A stretch of DNA of 64,000 nucleotides, from positions 186,001 to 250,000 of the forward strand of contig NZ_MLFP01000002.1 in NCBI RefSeq assembly GCF_002095465.1, in the 5' to 3' direction. Both the position numbers and the translations under genes were made by a program. The notes under the pieces are model-generated. The model searched no databases. It was not told the DNA's origin and was given only the letters and a program-made list of their open reading frames with translations. Below are positions 50,124 through 59,817 of this stretch, in pieces (positions within the stretch are counted from its first letter, which is position 1; every line of letters begins with the position of its first letter). Origin of the DNA: Pantoea rodasii. Lineage in GTDB: Bacteria; Pseudomonadota; Gammaproteobacteria; Enterobacterales; Enterobacteriaceae.

Positions 50124-51290
50124 TTAGTTGAAAAGTTGGCCGCTAAGAGTGTTATATAATTTTTCTAATTCTCTTTTGCTATCAATGTAATTATTCATTC
50201 TGCTTCTAACTAAAGTGTATATTTCTTGATATTTTTCTTGCAATTCTTTAGGTGGTATTAAAATTTTTATATTTTGAAGCTCTTGAGCATTAATGTTTGC
50301 CATACCTATAATGCTTTTACACATGTTCTGTAAAGTATTTTTGCCGTGTGCAGAGTTTAGGTACCCAGAAATATAGTAACTATTAGCCTTATCATTTGGT
50401 CTTAGTCTTACTAAATATCCAGCATATGCCATCTCAGTGTCATTATCAAAAACAGCAGTTTTCCCTACTAACTCTTTGCTATTAGTTCTGTTAAAAAGCA
50501 AATCACCTTTTCGAACTAGAAATTTTTCTTTGGAGCTGTGATCTAAATCAATATACTTTAAATTTTCATAATCCCAATAGCCCTGATAAGTAATATTTCC
50601 CATTCGGAGTATTGGGTATTTACCACTAGTATCAGAAGCTTTGTTCGAAGTGCCATAATCTACTGAGCTAACAAGGTCACGAATAGTGCCAACTGGAAAC
50701 TTTTTTGGGTTATTTAATGGGTTGCCGAACATATTTAAAAAAGTAGATCTTAGCAAGTCATCCGATAATTTTATTGTCTTCTCTCGAATTGCATGAATAC
50801 GTTCAGCTTGATTAAGAATTTTTGCGATGCGTTTTTGTTCTTCTAATTTAGGAAGAGGCACGACTAAAGACTTTATCAGGCCTTGGCTAATGTTAGGTTG
50901 AGCTCCCCCAACAGCACTATTAAGGAAATAGTTGATTTTACTCTTTAAAAAAAAGTAAAGATATTTCAAATCTGCGACTTTAGCATCTGGGCGAATGTTA
51001 CATACAGCTTGGTTAGTTGATGCATCGATACCTAATATTGCTAAGCGACCAACTGTTGCGCCATACATTGCCAATAGAATTGCATCTTTTTTAACTATTT
51101 TAGCACTACTATTTTTTAGCCCAACCTCAGTGATAAAATCCTTGACTTCATAAATTATTGATTCTTTTAAATCGCCTGATTTTATCCAAGGAATACTTCC
51201 GCCTTCATAATACTCGGGTTTAGACTTACTAGGTGTACCTCCACTTCCTGTTTCACAGAAATCAGCGATCTTTAGATAGCGAACATTCAC
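50124..51290 (-). CDS. hsdS: Type I restriction-modification specificity subunit HsdS
   Basis: A 388-residue specificity subunit that chooses the DNA target for both HsdM and HsdR. Two target recognition domains are seen: TRD1 (GSGGTPSKSKPEYYEGGSIPWIKSGDL) and TRD2 (YPILRMGNITYQGYW...). Each is followed by conserved helical regions (PLPKLEEQKRIAKILNQAERI in the middle; ELQEKYQEIYTLVRSRMNNY at the end). The start overlaps the hsdM stop by 4 bases. The target cannot be predicted from sequence alone. Confidence 0.94.
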   Translation of the reverse strand: MNVRYLKIADFCETGSGGTPSKSKPEYYEGGSIPWIKSGDLKESIIYEVKDFITEVGLKNSSAKIVKKDAILLAMYGATVGRLAILGIDASTNQAVCNIRPDAKVADLKYLYFFLKSKINYFLNSAVGGAQPNISQGLIKSLVVPLPKLEEQKRIAKILNQAERIHAIREKTIKLSDDLLRSTFLNMFGNPLNNPKKFPVGTIRDLVSSVDYGTSNKASDTSGKYPILRMGNITYQGYWDYENLKYIDLDHSSKEKFLVRKGDLLFNRTNSKELVGKTAVFDNDTEMAYAGYLVRLRPNDKANSYYISGYLNSAHGKNTLQNMCKSIIGMANINAQELQNIKILIPPKELQEKYQEIYTLVRSRMNNYIDSKRELEKLYNTLSGQLFN

Positions 51291-52909
51291 AGCATTCCCT
51301 CCAGTACATCTAAATCAGCTAAGATCTCTTTTTCCAATTCTTTCAGCCGGTTCAATATTACTTTTGGTTCCTCAAAAAACTCAGTTTCATAAACTACTTT
51401 CTTGTAGCGGTTGATTGAAAGATCATATTTCTCGGCTGCGATATCTGTCTTAGAAACAACAAAGGCTGATTTGGTACGATCTTGATAATCAGTAGATAAA
51501 TTGGTTCCATGCGGATACTGCTCTTTCAAAAGAGTGCTGAATTTATCACCGATAAAGTTATCTGCTGGTAACCCTTTACTTAGGCGGTAATGTTTCCAAC
51601 TAGCAATAAGATGGGGTAGATCGTTTTCTTTTACTGGATTACGTTTGTCATCTAAGCTGTAACCGTCATTTTGAAGATCGTAAAACCAGACCTCATCTGT
51701 TTGGCCGCCTTTAGTAAAGATAAGAACTGCCGTTGCCACACCAGCATAAGGTTTGAATACTCCGGATGGTAAATTAATAACCGCTTCCAATTGGTTATCT
51801 TCCACCAGCGTTTTACGCAGCGCCTGATGTGCTTTACTTGAGCCGAATAGTACCCCTTGAGGTACTATAGTCGCGCTGCGGCCACCTACTTTCAACATCT
51901 GTAAAATACGAACTAAGAAGAGCAACTCAGTCTTTTTAGTTTTTACTGTTGCCAACAAAGAAGGATCAATATCTTCTTCATCTAGTGAGCCCGTAAACGG
52001 TGGGTTTGCCAAAATCAAATGGAAGGCATTTTTACTCGCTTTTGGGAAGTTATCACTGAAGCTTTGGCTCATAGTGTCCTGATAATGAATACCAGGCTGT
52101 TCTACGCCATGCATAATCAGGTTCATTGCTGCGATGCGCAACATGGTGGTGTCAAAGTCATAGCCATGGAACATGTTCTGATCCACGTGAGCACGATAAT
52201 CGGTTAGCAGATCACCTGTAAAAATTTTCTGTTCTTCCAGTTCACCTCGCTCATTCACACCTAATTCACTATGAATCGACTCAAGGGAGCTGTATTTTTC
52301 CAGCAGATACTCATAGCTTGTAGCCAGAAAACCCCCAGTCCCACAAGCAGGATCACAGACAGTTTCATTGCGAGCAGGATTAGGCTCCATCATCTCTACG
52401 ACGGCGCGGATGATGTGGCGGGGTGTACGGAACTGGCCGTTAATACCTGCGGTTGTTAGTTTGCTAAGCAGGTATTCATACAAATCACCCTTGGTATCTC
52501 CTCGATCCAAAGGCAAGTTCTTGATCATTTCAACTGCTTTGGTCAATAGTGACGGTTTAACTATCTCTAGGCGGGCATCTTTCATAAAGTTGCCTAACAG
52601 TGAATCACTGTTGCCTAGTGTCCGAAAATGCTGGAATACGCCGTCACGTACCACTTCCATCATTTCATCGGCACCTAAATTGCTGTACTGGCTGAAACGA
52701 AACTCTTGTTGTTCAGGGGCAAAGCGTGGTTTGAAATCGATTTTTGTCAGTTGTTTACGCTTTTCGTCCCTCAGCTCAAGGCTGTCGAGCATCCGTGAGT
52801 ACATTAGATAGGTGATTTGTTCGATCACGGTCAGGGGATTAGTGATACCGCCAACCCAAAAATCTTCCCATAAGTTATCAATGCTACTTTTTAGTTCTCT
52901 AGTGATCAT
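51287..52909 (-). CDS. hsdM: Type I restriction-modification methyltransferase HsdM (N6-adenine)
   Basis: A 540-residue gamma-class N6-adenine methyltransferase. It has an N-terminal helical HsdM domain (MITRELKSSIDNLWEDFWVG), SAM-binding motif I VCDPACGTGGFLATSYEYL and catalytic motif IV LANPPFTGS. The C-terminal part has a predicted coiled coil (NRLKELEKEILADLDVLE) that contacts HsdS. It lies 86 bases after hsdR and overlaps hsdS. Complete, with no lesion. Confidence 0.95.
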   Translation of the reverse strand: MITRELKSSIDNLWEDFWVGGITNPLTVIEQITYLMYSRMLDSLELRDEKRKQLTKIDFKPRFAPEQQEFRFSQYSNLGADEMMEVVRDGVFQHFRTLGNSDSLLGNFMKDARLEIVKPSLLTKAVEMIKNLPLDRGDTKGDLYEYLLSKLTTAGINGQFRTPRHIIRAVVEMMEPNPARNETVCDPACGTGGFLATSYEYLLEKYSSLESIHSELGVNERGELEEQKIFTGDLLTDYRAHVDQNMFHGYDFDTTMLRIAAMNLIMHGVEQPGIHYQDTMSQSFSDNFPKASKNAFHLILANPPFTGSLDEEDIDPSLLATVKTKKTELLFLVRILQMLKVGGRSATIVPQGVLFGSSKAHQALRKTLVEDNQLEAVINLPSGVFKPYAGVATAVLIFTKGGQTDEVWFYDLQNDGYSLDDKRNPVKENDLPHLIASWKHYRLSKGLPADNFIGDKFSTLLKEQYPHGTNLSTDYQDRTKSAFVVSKTDIAAEKYDLSINRYKKVVYETEFFEEPKVILNRLKELEKEILADLDVLEGML

Positions 52910-52995
52910 AAGGCTTCTTTAATTCACGTTTATCGCTACCGTTGGCAGCTTAGAAAAGAGAAAGCCCCGATGTGTACGAGGCTTGAATGAGGATA

Positions 52996-55900
52996 TTATA
53001 GCGCCGGTGACGGAATGACTACACCCAACTCTTCTACGATTTTTTGCAATATTACGATCTGCTGCATATCCGGGAAGATACCGGTGACACCCCCACCATG
53101 TATCTGGGTAAATGGCTGTTCGAAGAGCTGTTTCATCTCGATAGTACCGTAATCACGGATATGATTTTTGAGCATCTCCAGGAAACGAATCTGCTGGCTG
53201 TTAAGGTGATTTTCAGAAGCAAACATAGCAAAGCGTTCGGTAACAGCTTGCCCATCCATACCGATAATCGTTCGCAACAGCTTATCCAGACTGGCAGTTG
53301 CTTGAGGAAAGAAGCTTTTCAGATCGCGAATATCGACGTTAGGGTTCTGAATTAGTACAAGTTTTGCCAATTCGTCTAGCTCTTCAGGTGTCACTGGTTC
53401 ACCATGGCGAATTTTCTTGAGCACGGTATTTTGCTTGAATAATGGTTCCAGTGCCCCTTGAACCTGTTGACGCCAAAGTCTGAAATCTATAGTTCGAACT
53501 TGTGTTTTCCTGATGCCGGTTTCTATCTGAGTTACATCCTCAGTAACATCTACCGTGAGTGGTCCAACTTGAGGTATGACTTCTTTTTCCATCAGATGCA
53601 TGATGCCACGCAAATGGATACGCATATCTTCGAAATCATTAAAACTAGCTTGTTTCCACCAAGGAAGTTCTCGCAAATTGTTTATGCGAGCCCCTTGTTG
53701 CTGTACCTGCACTAAATGACGGGGAAGCCTTTCTAGCTTTTCAACCACCGTAGGCCAGAGTACATCAAGTTCTTCTATGTTGGTGTAACGGGCTGTTTGT
53801 GCAGCTAGCATATCCATATCGAAACGCATTGCGTCGCTTTGGCCGCGTACATCTACCCATTGCATTAGTGGAGCAATAAAATCGATTAATACCTGTTGGG
53901 TCTGTGGGGCAAATTGTTGCAAGAGCCTTTCATCGCTACATTGTGCTTTTTGCTGCCATCTTTCTTGCACTGCTATGGAATTTTCATCAAGAGCATTAAT
54001 TTGTACCAATAGCTGTGCGGCTACTCGATTAACTGCTTGTTTATCAAACTTTCGTAATGCTGCCCGGCCTAGCTCAATCCATGCCTCGAAACGTTTCTGT
54101 GCTAAGGGCTTGCTAGCTGTAACCTCGATTTCCTCTGTATTTAGTTCGTGATACTCGAAGTTACCCCAGTGATCAAAAATGCGGAATTTCTCTTTATCCA
54201 GCGATTTTCCATTCTCATCAACGCCATACAGACCTTTAGCTAAACGTGTTCCACGGCCAATCATTTGCCAGAACTTCACTTTTGATTTAACGGGTTTTGC
54301 AAAAATCAAGTTGACGATTTCTGGTACATCGATGCCGGTATCCAACATATCAACCGAAATAGCGATGATAAGCTCTTTGTTGGTACTTTCATCCAACCCT
54401 TTAAAATCTTCTATCAGCTGCTCCGACCTGGTTTCCTGATTATCAATAACCTGACAAAAGCGGCCAGCAAACTGCGGGTACATTCCATCAAATAGCTCTC
54501 TCAACAAGATGGCATGGTCGTGCCCTCTGGCGAATATAATTGATTTGCCGGGAAGCTGGCCGTCTTTATCTTTGATGCCATTTTCCATCAGATTACGTAA
54601 AATTAGCCGGTTAGTGTCTCGGTTATAGATCCGATCATCGATGGCTTTGTTATCAAACTCCAGTGTATTGGGATCAATATTCTGTTCTTCTAGTTCACGT
54701 ATCTGAGCATTGCTTAAGTTATCGCGCCTGATTCCCTCACGTAAAAACTGTGTAGTGTGGGTGACAACTTCATATGGCACCAGATTGTTGTCTGCAATTG
54801 CATCTTCCAGGCTGTAGTTGGCCGTAGGAATGCGCCCTTCACAGCCAAACAACCCGAAAGTAGTTTTGCTGACCATATCAATAGGGGTCGCTGTCAGACC
54901 TACCTGTAACGCATCAAAATATTTGAACAAATCACCGTATACGTTATAGATGGAACGGTGTGATTCATCAGCAATAATGAGATCGAAATAACCAACATCA
55001 AAGCGATCCATGATGTTCATCATCCCTGGATAGGTCGCTATATAGACACGGGCATTAAGCATATCTTTCTTTGGAGATACGCCAACGACATACATAGGGT
55101 CACTGATGTATTGTTTAAACGCGTTCCCTGCCTGCTTACGTAGTTCTCTACGGTCACAAAGGAACAACACACGCTTCACCCAGCGGGCATCAATCATTAG
55201 TTTGCTTAAAGCGATAGCAACTCGAGTTTTTCCCGTGCCAGTAGCTTGTACAATGAGCGACTGACGATATTTCTGTGTAAAACGTTCACTCACCCTCGCC
55301 AGGGTCTCTTGTTGATACAAGCGGCCAGCGACAAGCTCACCTTTACTGTCTCTGGCGTGAGGAACTTCATTCAGTGGTAAGCGGGTTTCGCGTTGTTGAA
55401 TCAGATATTGCAGGCTTCTTTACTGTAGAAACCGAATACTTTGCGTGGCGGGTAGCCTGAGTTTTATGGTCATCCCACAGATAAATAACGTAACCATTGG
55501 TGTAAAAAATAACAGGACGTTGGCCGTATTCTTTCTCCAGCCAATCAGCATATAGTCTGGCTTGTGTCCGACCTTTATCTGGACTGACATTAGTTTTTTT
55601 TGCTTCAACTACGGCAATCGGTTTGTGGCTATCATCCCACAGTACATAATCTGCAAATCCGTTGCCTGATGTCGTTGGTTGTTCTTTAACAGGATGCTCC
55701 TGAGATACCTGTTCAGTATTGGCAGCGTCGGGAGCTACATCCCAGCCTGCAGCAATGAGGCGTGAGTCAATCAGGTGGCGGCGAGTTTCAGCTTCATCAA
55801 GTGATAGAATGTCAGCAACTTGCTGGTTACGATCTTTTACTTCATGCAGGCGTTGTTCAAGTATTTCTGTTTTTTCCTGCTCTTTTTGCAATGCGCGCTG

Positions 55901-56422
55901 AAGCGCAATTTCCCGCTCGCGAGCACTATCAAGATCTTTGATCGCCGTATCTAAACGTTTTTGCTGTTCTGTAAGATTAACTGAAGTATTTAGAACATCA
56001 GACAATGGGGGTAGAGCAAAAGGTTGGCAGTCATCAACATTCCCCTGAGCGTAACGAACGTAAAGCCATAGCCCTAATAGAAATGCTTCTTTTAACAACC
56101 AGTATGCATCCTGAGCTTTAATGGTGCTGCCATGAGCTGCGCGATTGCCATGAATGCGCAGGGCGTCCATTTTCATTAAAATTGCTTCAGGCATGATGCT
56201 AGTAAATACAGAAGCATTCATCAGATCATACAAGCTAGCTTTGAAGCCTTCAGGAAGTCGTTCCTGTCGATAGATCCAGCGGACAATTTGCTCATCATAG
56301 TTGCGTAGCTTAACTAAGCAACTTTCTGGATCCGAATGGACGTACTGTTCTGCTGCGGTCGCAAGGCTTGCTAAATCAGGCCACTGACTGCGTAGCATTT
56401 CAAAATTGCGAGACTGCTCCAT
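52996..56422 (-). CDS. hsdR: Type I restriction endonuclease HsdR (EcoEI-like), two frame breaks
   Basis: The motor and nuclease subunit. N-terminal part (start 56422): a DUF4145-like region (SCLVKLRNYDEQIVRWIYRQ), a coiled coil (about 165-215), then a PD-(D/E)xK nuclease (GNGFADYVLW ... IAVVEAKK). Helicase part: Walker A VQATGTGKT, DESH in LIIADESHRSIYN, GLTATP and QMIGRGTRL, then a long C-terminal domain. The two parts join through RKVFGFYSKEA and LQYLIQQRETRLPL if one C is restored at each of 55447-55448 and 55413-55414 (plus-strand GG runs). Corrected length is 1142 aa. The rest is intact, so the gene may well be functional. Confidence 0.92.
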
Positions 56423-56757
56423 TAAATCGTTACCTTATGCAATGGATACAACAAGATATCAGTTGATTTTATCACAGGTTTGTAGGTAATTTTTGTGAGC
56501 TGCAGAAAAGGTTTAGCAGTAAATATATGCCTATAGTTCAGATAGTTAGCTTCAACCAAATGCATGTAATGAGGATTAAGAAGGGGAAGCTGGGCAATTG
56601 TGAAAGTATAATCATCTATGCGATATTTGGGGGAAGGAACGTACCAAGGCAATTGCGACAGATGGCAGTTTTGTATACTGCTGGCTTGCATAACGGCTCG
56701 AGACAACAAAAACTACATTCGACACAGTAGCAGATTTTTTCATAAAGGAATATTAAT
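56423..56757. other. Non-coding stretch upstream of hsdR
   Basis: 335 bases between the divergent hsdR and the membrane protein gene. It is AT-rich and should hold both promoters. A 95-codon minus-strand frame is present but has no recognisable features. I could not identify a reliable -35/-10 pair. Confidence 0.4.
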
Positions 56758-57279
56758 GTGAGTAGCGAATCAACAGAGATTGGATTTAGTGGATGGCGCC
56801 TTCTTTTATCGTTTGTTATATTTATTTACATCATGATCTATACACTTTTTGCAATAAAATACTTCTTTTTGTCATGGGCTGGTGATTATGGTTTTTTGAA
56901 TGATTTAATTCATCCATCGGACAGTCTTATTGCTAATGAGGAAATAAAGCTCGCCATCTTTACTGTACTAGGTGCTTTATTTGGTGGGGCTACATTAGGC
57001 ATAACTTCTTTACATAGATATTCTGCTGTAACGAAAACATTGGATATTGACCATCTGTGGGGGTATTTGATGGCACCAATACTATCTATTGTAATTGGCA
57101 TACTGATTTTTTGTCTATTATACAGTGGGCTAATGGTTTTGAACGGTGGGACCAGTGTTAATGCTGGGCAAACCAGTGTGAAAATTGGCTATTTATCGCT
57201 TGGCGCAATCTGCTCCTATAACTGGGATGTATTCGTTATGAAATTGCAGAAACTATCAAAACATGTATCCGATGAATAA
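56758..57279 (+). CDS. Small membrane protein of unknown function (island)
   Basis: A 173-residue protein, not recognised. Three clear membrane helices are seen (LLLSFVIFIYIMIYTLFAI; LAIFTVLGALFGGATLGI; LMAPILSIVIGILIFCLLYS) and possibly a fourth near IGYLSLGAICSY. The C-terminus is short and basic (MKLQKLSKHVSDE). The GTG at 56758 has AAGGAA upstream. It is the only plus-strand gene in the island core, divergent from hsdR, and has its own terminator. AT-rich codon use. Role unknown; a link to defence is only positional. Confidence 0.7.
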   Translation: MSSESTEIGFSGWRLLLSFVIFIYIMIYTLFAIKYFFLSWAGDYGFLNDLIHPSDSLIANEEIKLAIFTVLGALFGGATLGITSLHRYSAVTKTLDIDHLWGYLMAPILSIVIGILIFCLLYSGLMVLNGGTSVNAGQTSVKIGYLSLGAICSYNWDVFVMKLQKLSKHVSDE

Positions 57280-57302
57280 AGAGAGCTTTGCTCTCTTTAT
57301 TT
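57276..57302. terminator. Terminator of the island membrane protein gene
   Basis: ATAAAGAGAGC-TTT-GCTCTCTTTAT, a perfect 11-bp stem ending in T-rich sequence, between convergent genes. Confidence 0.88.
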
Positions 57303-57323
57303 CGTTAGTACTTATTAGAAATA

Positions 57324-58628
57324 TTATTTTTCTTGGGGCAACACATTCCCATGAACATAATGATCCTTTAACTGTCTGCACCATGACACTAATGTATTAG
57401 CTCTTCGTGGGATAGTATCTCCTGTAAGCGAAGGGCAGCACTTAGTTAAAAAATCTTCTGCAGTCTCCGGATCGATATCAGCAAGGCTAGTAATATCGCA
57501 ATGATTCATCCACGCCCAAGCGCACTCACTTGCTTCAAAAGCATTTGCTGCAATCCTGTATTTTGTTGGTATATCGGAGAGGGCAACTCGTTGTCCCTGT
57601 GGTGTTAACTCACCATTGAATTCTAGTAATCCGAGAATAAGTGCTGAGTGCTTATAATAATCAACAAGTCGTGCATTAACATTTAAGGTTTCTGCCGTGA
57701 TAGGTTCGTTATTCCATTTAAGATCGATATACAAGAAAACTTTATCAATATCATTTCCTTGTGGAACTTTGATTGATGAAATGTATGTCAATGCACGACG
57801 TTTAAGTCGTGATAAATAAATCTCAGCATCTATTTTAAATATTTTAATAGTATTGCTTGTATCAGCGGATGAACGTAATTCAAAATCAATACTAGATAGC
57901 TCAATCGATTTCAGAAAGTTGAGGAATACTTTTATATCAATATCACTTTGAGTAAGCAGAGGGATTATATCCTTCTTATAAACCATCAATGTTGATACTT
58001 TGTTCAAGAAATTCTCAAATTTAGTCAATTCTTCTGCATGCAGTGAAATGGCAAAAGAACCATACCGTGCATTTAAAGCTTGCAGATTTCCCTTCACGCC
58101 GCGAGACTTATTGAAGCCAAGAACTAGTTCGCTGAATCGATCACATACTTGACTCATCCCCTCTAATGTGATGTTTTTCTTCGATTTTTTATTTGTTTTA
58201 GATACGATAATCTCATGTGTCGGGATGAGATTATTTTCTAGCAAGCTGGGCGCGTATATCACAACTCTTTTGACATAAATTTCAGGCTTTGGAAGGCTGA
58301 TTTCTGCTATTTTGTTTTTGTGCTTAAAATTAATTTCCATTTCACCATCAGCAGAAAAAGGTATTTTGATATCGTAAAAATATTCCTGTTCTTGATGCTC
58401 AAGGATGCTACGTAAACTGATTTTTTCTTTTTCAAAAGCAATAACCCTTGCTTTTGAACACGGGATTACATACCAATTATCAAAAGTGGCATCATCACCA
58501 ATCCAGTAAACAAAAAAAGTGGAACCAGTTTCATTTTCTGCATAGAAAATTTTAGGTCCATCAAATTCTAGGTAAACATTTATAATCCTAAGCTTACCAA
58601 AAGAAGGGTGACGGGCGAAAATATCCAT
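57324..58628 (-). CDS. Uncharacterised 434-aa island protein (DUF6575-like N-terminus)
   Basis: Not confidently recognised. The N-terminal region FGKLRIINVYLEFDGPKIFYAENETGS resembles, from memory, DUF6575, a domain found beside restriction and helicase genes. A basic segment follows (VSKTNKKSKKNITLEG), then a helical middle (about 170-320). The C-terminal piece LILGLLEFNGELTPQGQRVAL and AAFEASECAWAWMNH-type sequence looks like a winged-helix/DNA-interaction module ending in CRQLKDHYVHGN. It is 20 bases downstream of the 128-aa gene, so the two are probably an operon. Confidence 0.6.
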   Translation of the reverse strand: MDIFARHPSFGKLRIINVYLEFDGPKIFYAENETGSTFFVYWIGDDATFDNWYVIPCSKARVIAFEKEKISLRSILEHQEQEYFYDIKIPFSADGEMEINFKHKNKIAEISLPKPEIYVKRVVIYAPSLLENNLIPTHEIIVSKTNKKSKKNITLEGMSQVCDRFSELVLGFNKSRGVKGNLQALNARYGSFAISLHAEELTKFENFLNKVSTLMVYKKDIIPLLTQSDIDIKVFLNFLKSIELSSIDFELRSSADTSNTIKIFKIDAEIYLSRLKRRALTYISSIKVPQGNDIDKVFLYIDLKWNNEPITAETLNVNARLVDYYKHSALILGLLEFNGELTPQGQRVALSDIPTKYRIAANAFEASECAWAWMNHCDITSLADIDPETAEDFLTKCCPSLTGDTIPRRANTLVSWCRQLKDHYVHGNVLPQEK

Positions 58629-58648
58629 TTATTTCACCTCGCTGAAAT

Positions 58649-59035
58649 TCAGATGGATGTTACTGTCTTTTTGAGCCATAGAGTTAAATGACCAGCCTCA
58701 AGCGTTTTTCGCATTTTCCCCATGCTGGAACTCACTGTCCCGCATGCAAGTTTGCGCTGCCCTAGTCCTTGTGGCAGGAACGCTATCGCCTCCAGTAATA
58801 ATTCTTTACTGGACCATACACTAGTTCCGTATACCGCTTGTTTTTTTTCAAGCGTCTCACATCGTTCATGCCTGCGAGGTTGTTCCTGATGCGTAGCTAG
58901 GAAACAGGTTTCTGTAGGCGGTATCGATTTTACAAACCGGTACACAGTTCCTTCTGCATCCATCGCATCTTCAGGAGGTAGCTCCAGTTCAGGAGGAAAG
59001 AAATCGGGCCAACTATCCTTATTTTCGTCTTTCAT
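58649..59035 (-). CDS. Uncharacterised 128-aa island protein
   Basis: Not recognised. It opens with an acidic, Pro-rich segment (KDSWPDFFPPELELPPEDA), then GTVYRFVKSIPPTETCFLAT, and ends with a basic part (GKMRKTLEAGHLTLWLKKT). The layout resembles small proteins of the type WPDxxPPxDA...YRxVxxxPPTxxDFxSHxE that I have seen as orphan hypotheticals in accessory regions. No catalytic motif is visible. It is first in a two-gene unit with the 434-aa gene. Confidence 0.55.
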   Translation of the reverse strand: MKDENKDSWPDFFPPELELPPEDAMDAEGTVYRFVKSIPPTETCFLATHQEQPRRHERCETLEKKQAVYGTSVWSSKELLLEAIAFLPQGLGQRKLACGTVSSSMGKMRKTLEAGHLTLWLKKTVTSI

Positions 59036-59448
59036 CTCGTGTTTTCTTAAACATGTTCAACATCAGGTCCGGTCGTGAGTGTTGGGCCTGCTTTATCCTA
59101 AAAAGGCATCGAATCAGATGAGTGCAGCAGTTGCATCTCTTTTGATTCAGAGAATTCCCATTCTAGTCGCATTTGCTAGTTGCAGGAACTTTTTTAACAT
59201 GCGTTTGCGCGCTAGAAAGAAGATTTAATTTGCAAAAATTGTAATTGAACGAGCTCGAAAACGGTGAACAACACTACGATTGGCCTCGGAGATACAACAG
59301 TAATTTGAGCTTCGTATTTTCCTAAGAACATCGTTTCTGGAAAGTCCAGTAAAGTGAAACCAAAAGTGTGCACAGGTTACACCCTCAGCATGGCACCGCA
59401 TCGGTTGTGGAGTTTTGATTTTCGAGTAGAAAAATTACAGGCATGGTT
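59036..59448. other. AT-rich stretch without a recognisable gene
   Basis: 413 bases between the 128-aa gene and the mcrC relic. No frame of note and no known repeat. Probably the promoter region of the 128-aa gene plus decayed sequence upstream of which the rest of an mcrBC locus was lost. Confidence 0.4.
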
Positions 59449-59746
59449 TTAAACACCGGATGCATCGCTTGCCAACATCATCCCCTCACCGCTCTTTGCC
59501 ATTATCTGGTATGGCACAACCCATAATTTTAAGGTGTCCGAGAAAGCAAAGTGCTGCTGTATTGGTTGGCTAAAGTCATCATGCGCAGGGTAGATCAGGT
59601 ACATCTCTCCAGTCCCATTAAAATACTTTTGGCCGTAGGCAAACATTTGATAGAATTAGGATTGTGCCAGTCCATACAATGATTTTTTTGCTGGCTGCTA
59701 TTTACCAGCTTCCATTTTGTATCCATCACCATTTTGGTTTGAACCG
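59449..59746 (-). pseudogene. C-terminal relic of mcrC (McrBC type IV restriction system)
   Basis: Minus strand, first part: QTKMVMDTKWKLVN, which contains the D-x-K of the McrC PD-(D/E)xK nuclease. After a frameshift and an in-frame TAA it continues FYQMFAYGQKYFNGTGEMYL, IYPAHDDFSQPI and LWVVPYQIM, the normal end of McrC. The N-terminal two thirds and mcrB are absent. It cannot be functional. Confidence 0.8.
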
Positions 59747-59796
59747 GTTGCCGCGATTGAATCAACGGGGAGCAGGTCAGTCTGTTAGGTGTGAAA

Positions 59797-59817
59797 TTCG
59801 AGTCCGGCCTTCGCACC
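59797..59817. other. leuX-like tRNA 3'-end sequence, candidate island attachment site
   Basis: TTCGAGTCCGGCCTTCG followed by CACC equals the T-arm and acceptor end of tRNA-Leu(CAA)/leuX (as I remember it) except for one missing G. No tRNA body precedes it, so it is not a gene. It lies exactly at the island end and directly before the stop of the DUF1493 gene. Such duplicated tRNA ends are typical attR sites of P4-like integrases. Confidence 0.6.

Larger units (their letters stand above)
45715..59817. mobile_element. AT-rich genomic island next to argU (restriction/defence island)
   Basis: Between argU and a DUF1493 gene the sequence becomes clearly AT-rich and codon use changes. It begins with a decayed P4-type integrase and the C-terminal relic of a second one. 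It then holds a type I restriction operon with two extra genes, a small membrane protein, two uncharacterised genes and an mcrC relic. It ends at a leuX-like tRNA 3' end. Borders are inferred from these signs, not from an exact attL/attR pair, which I could not find. 45715-45887 holds only the integrase leader. Confidence 0.8.

Noticed and set aside
56422-56709. 95-codon frame upstream of hsdR on the minus strand
   Set aside because: No ribosome site and no features; probably promoter DNA.
59797-59817. Possible tRNA-Leu gene at the island end
   Set aside because: Only the T-arm and acceptor end match; no D-arm or anticodon arm upstream, so it is an attachment-site relic at most.
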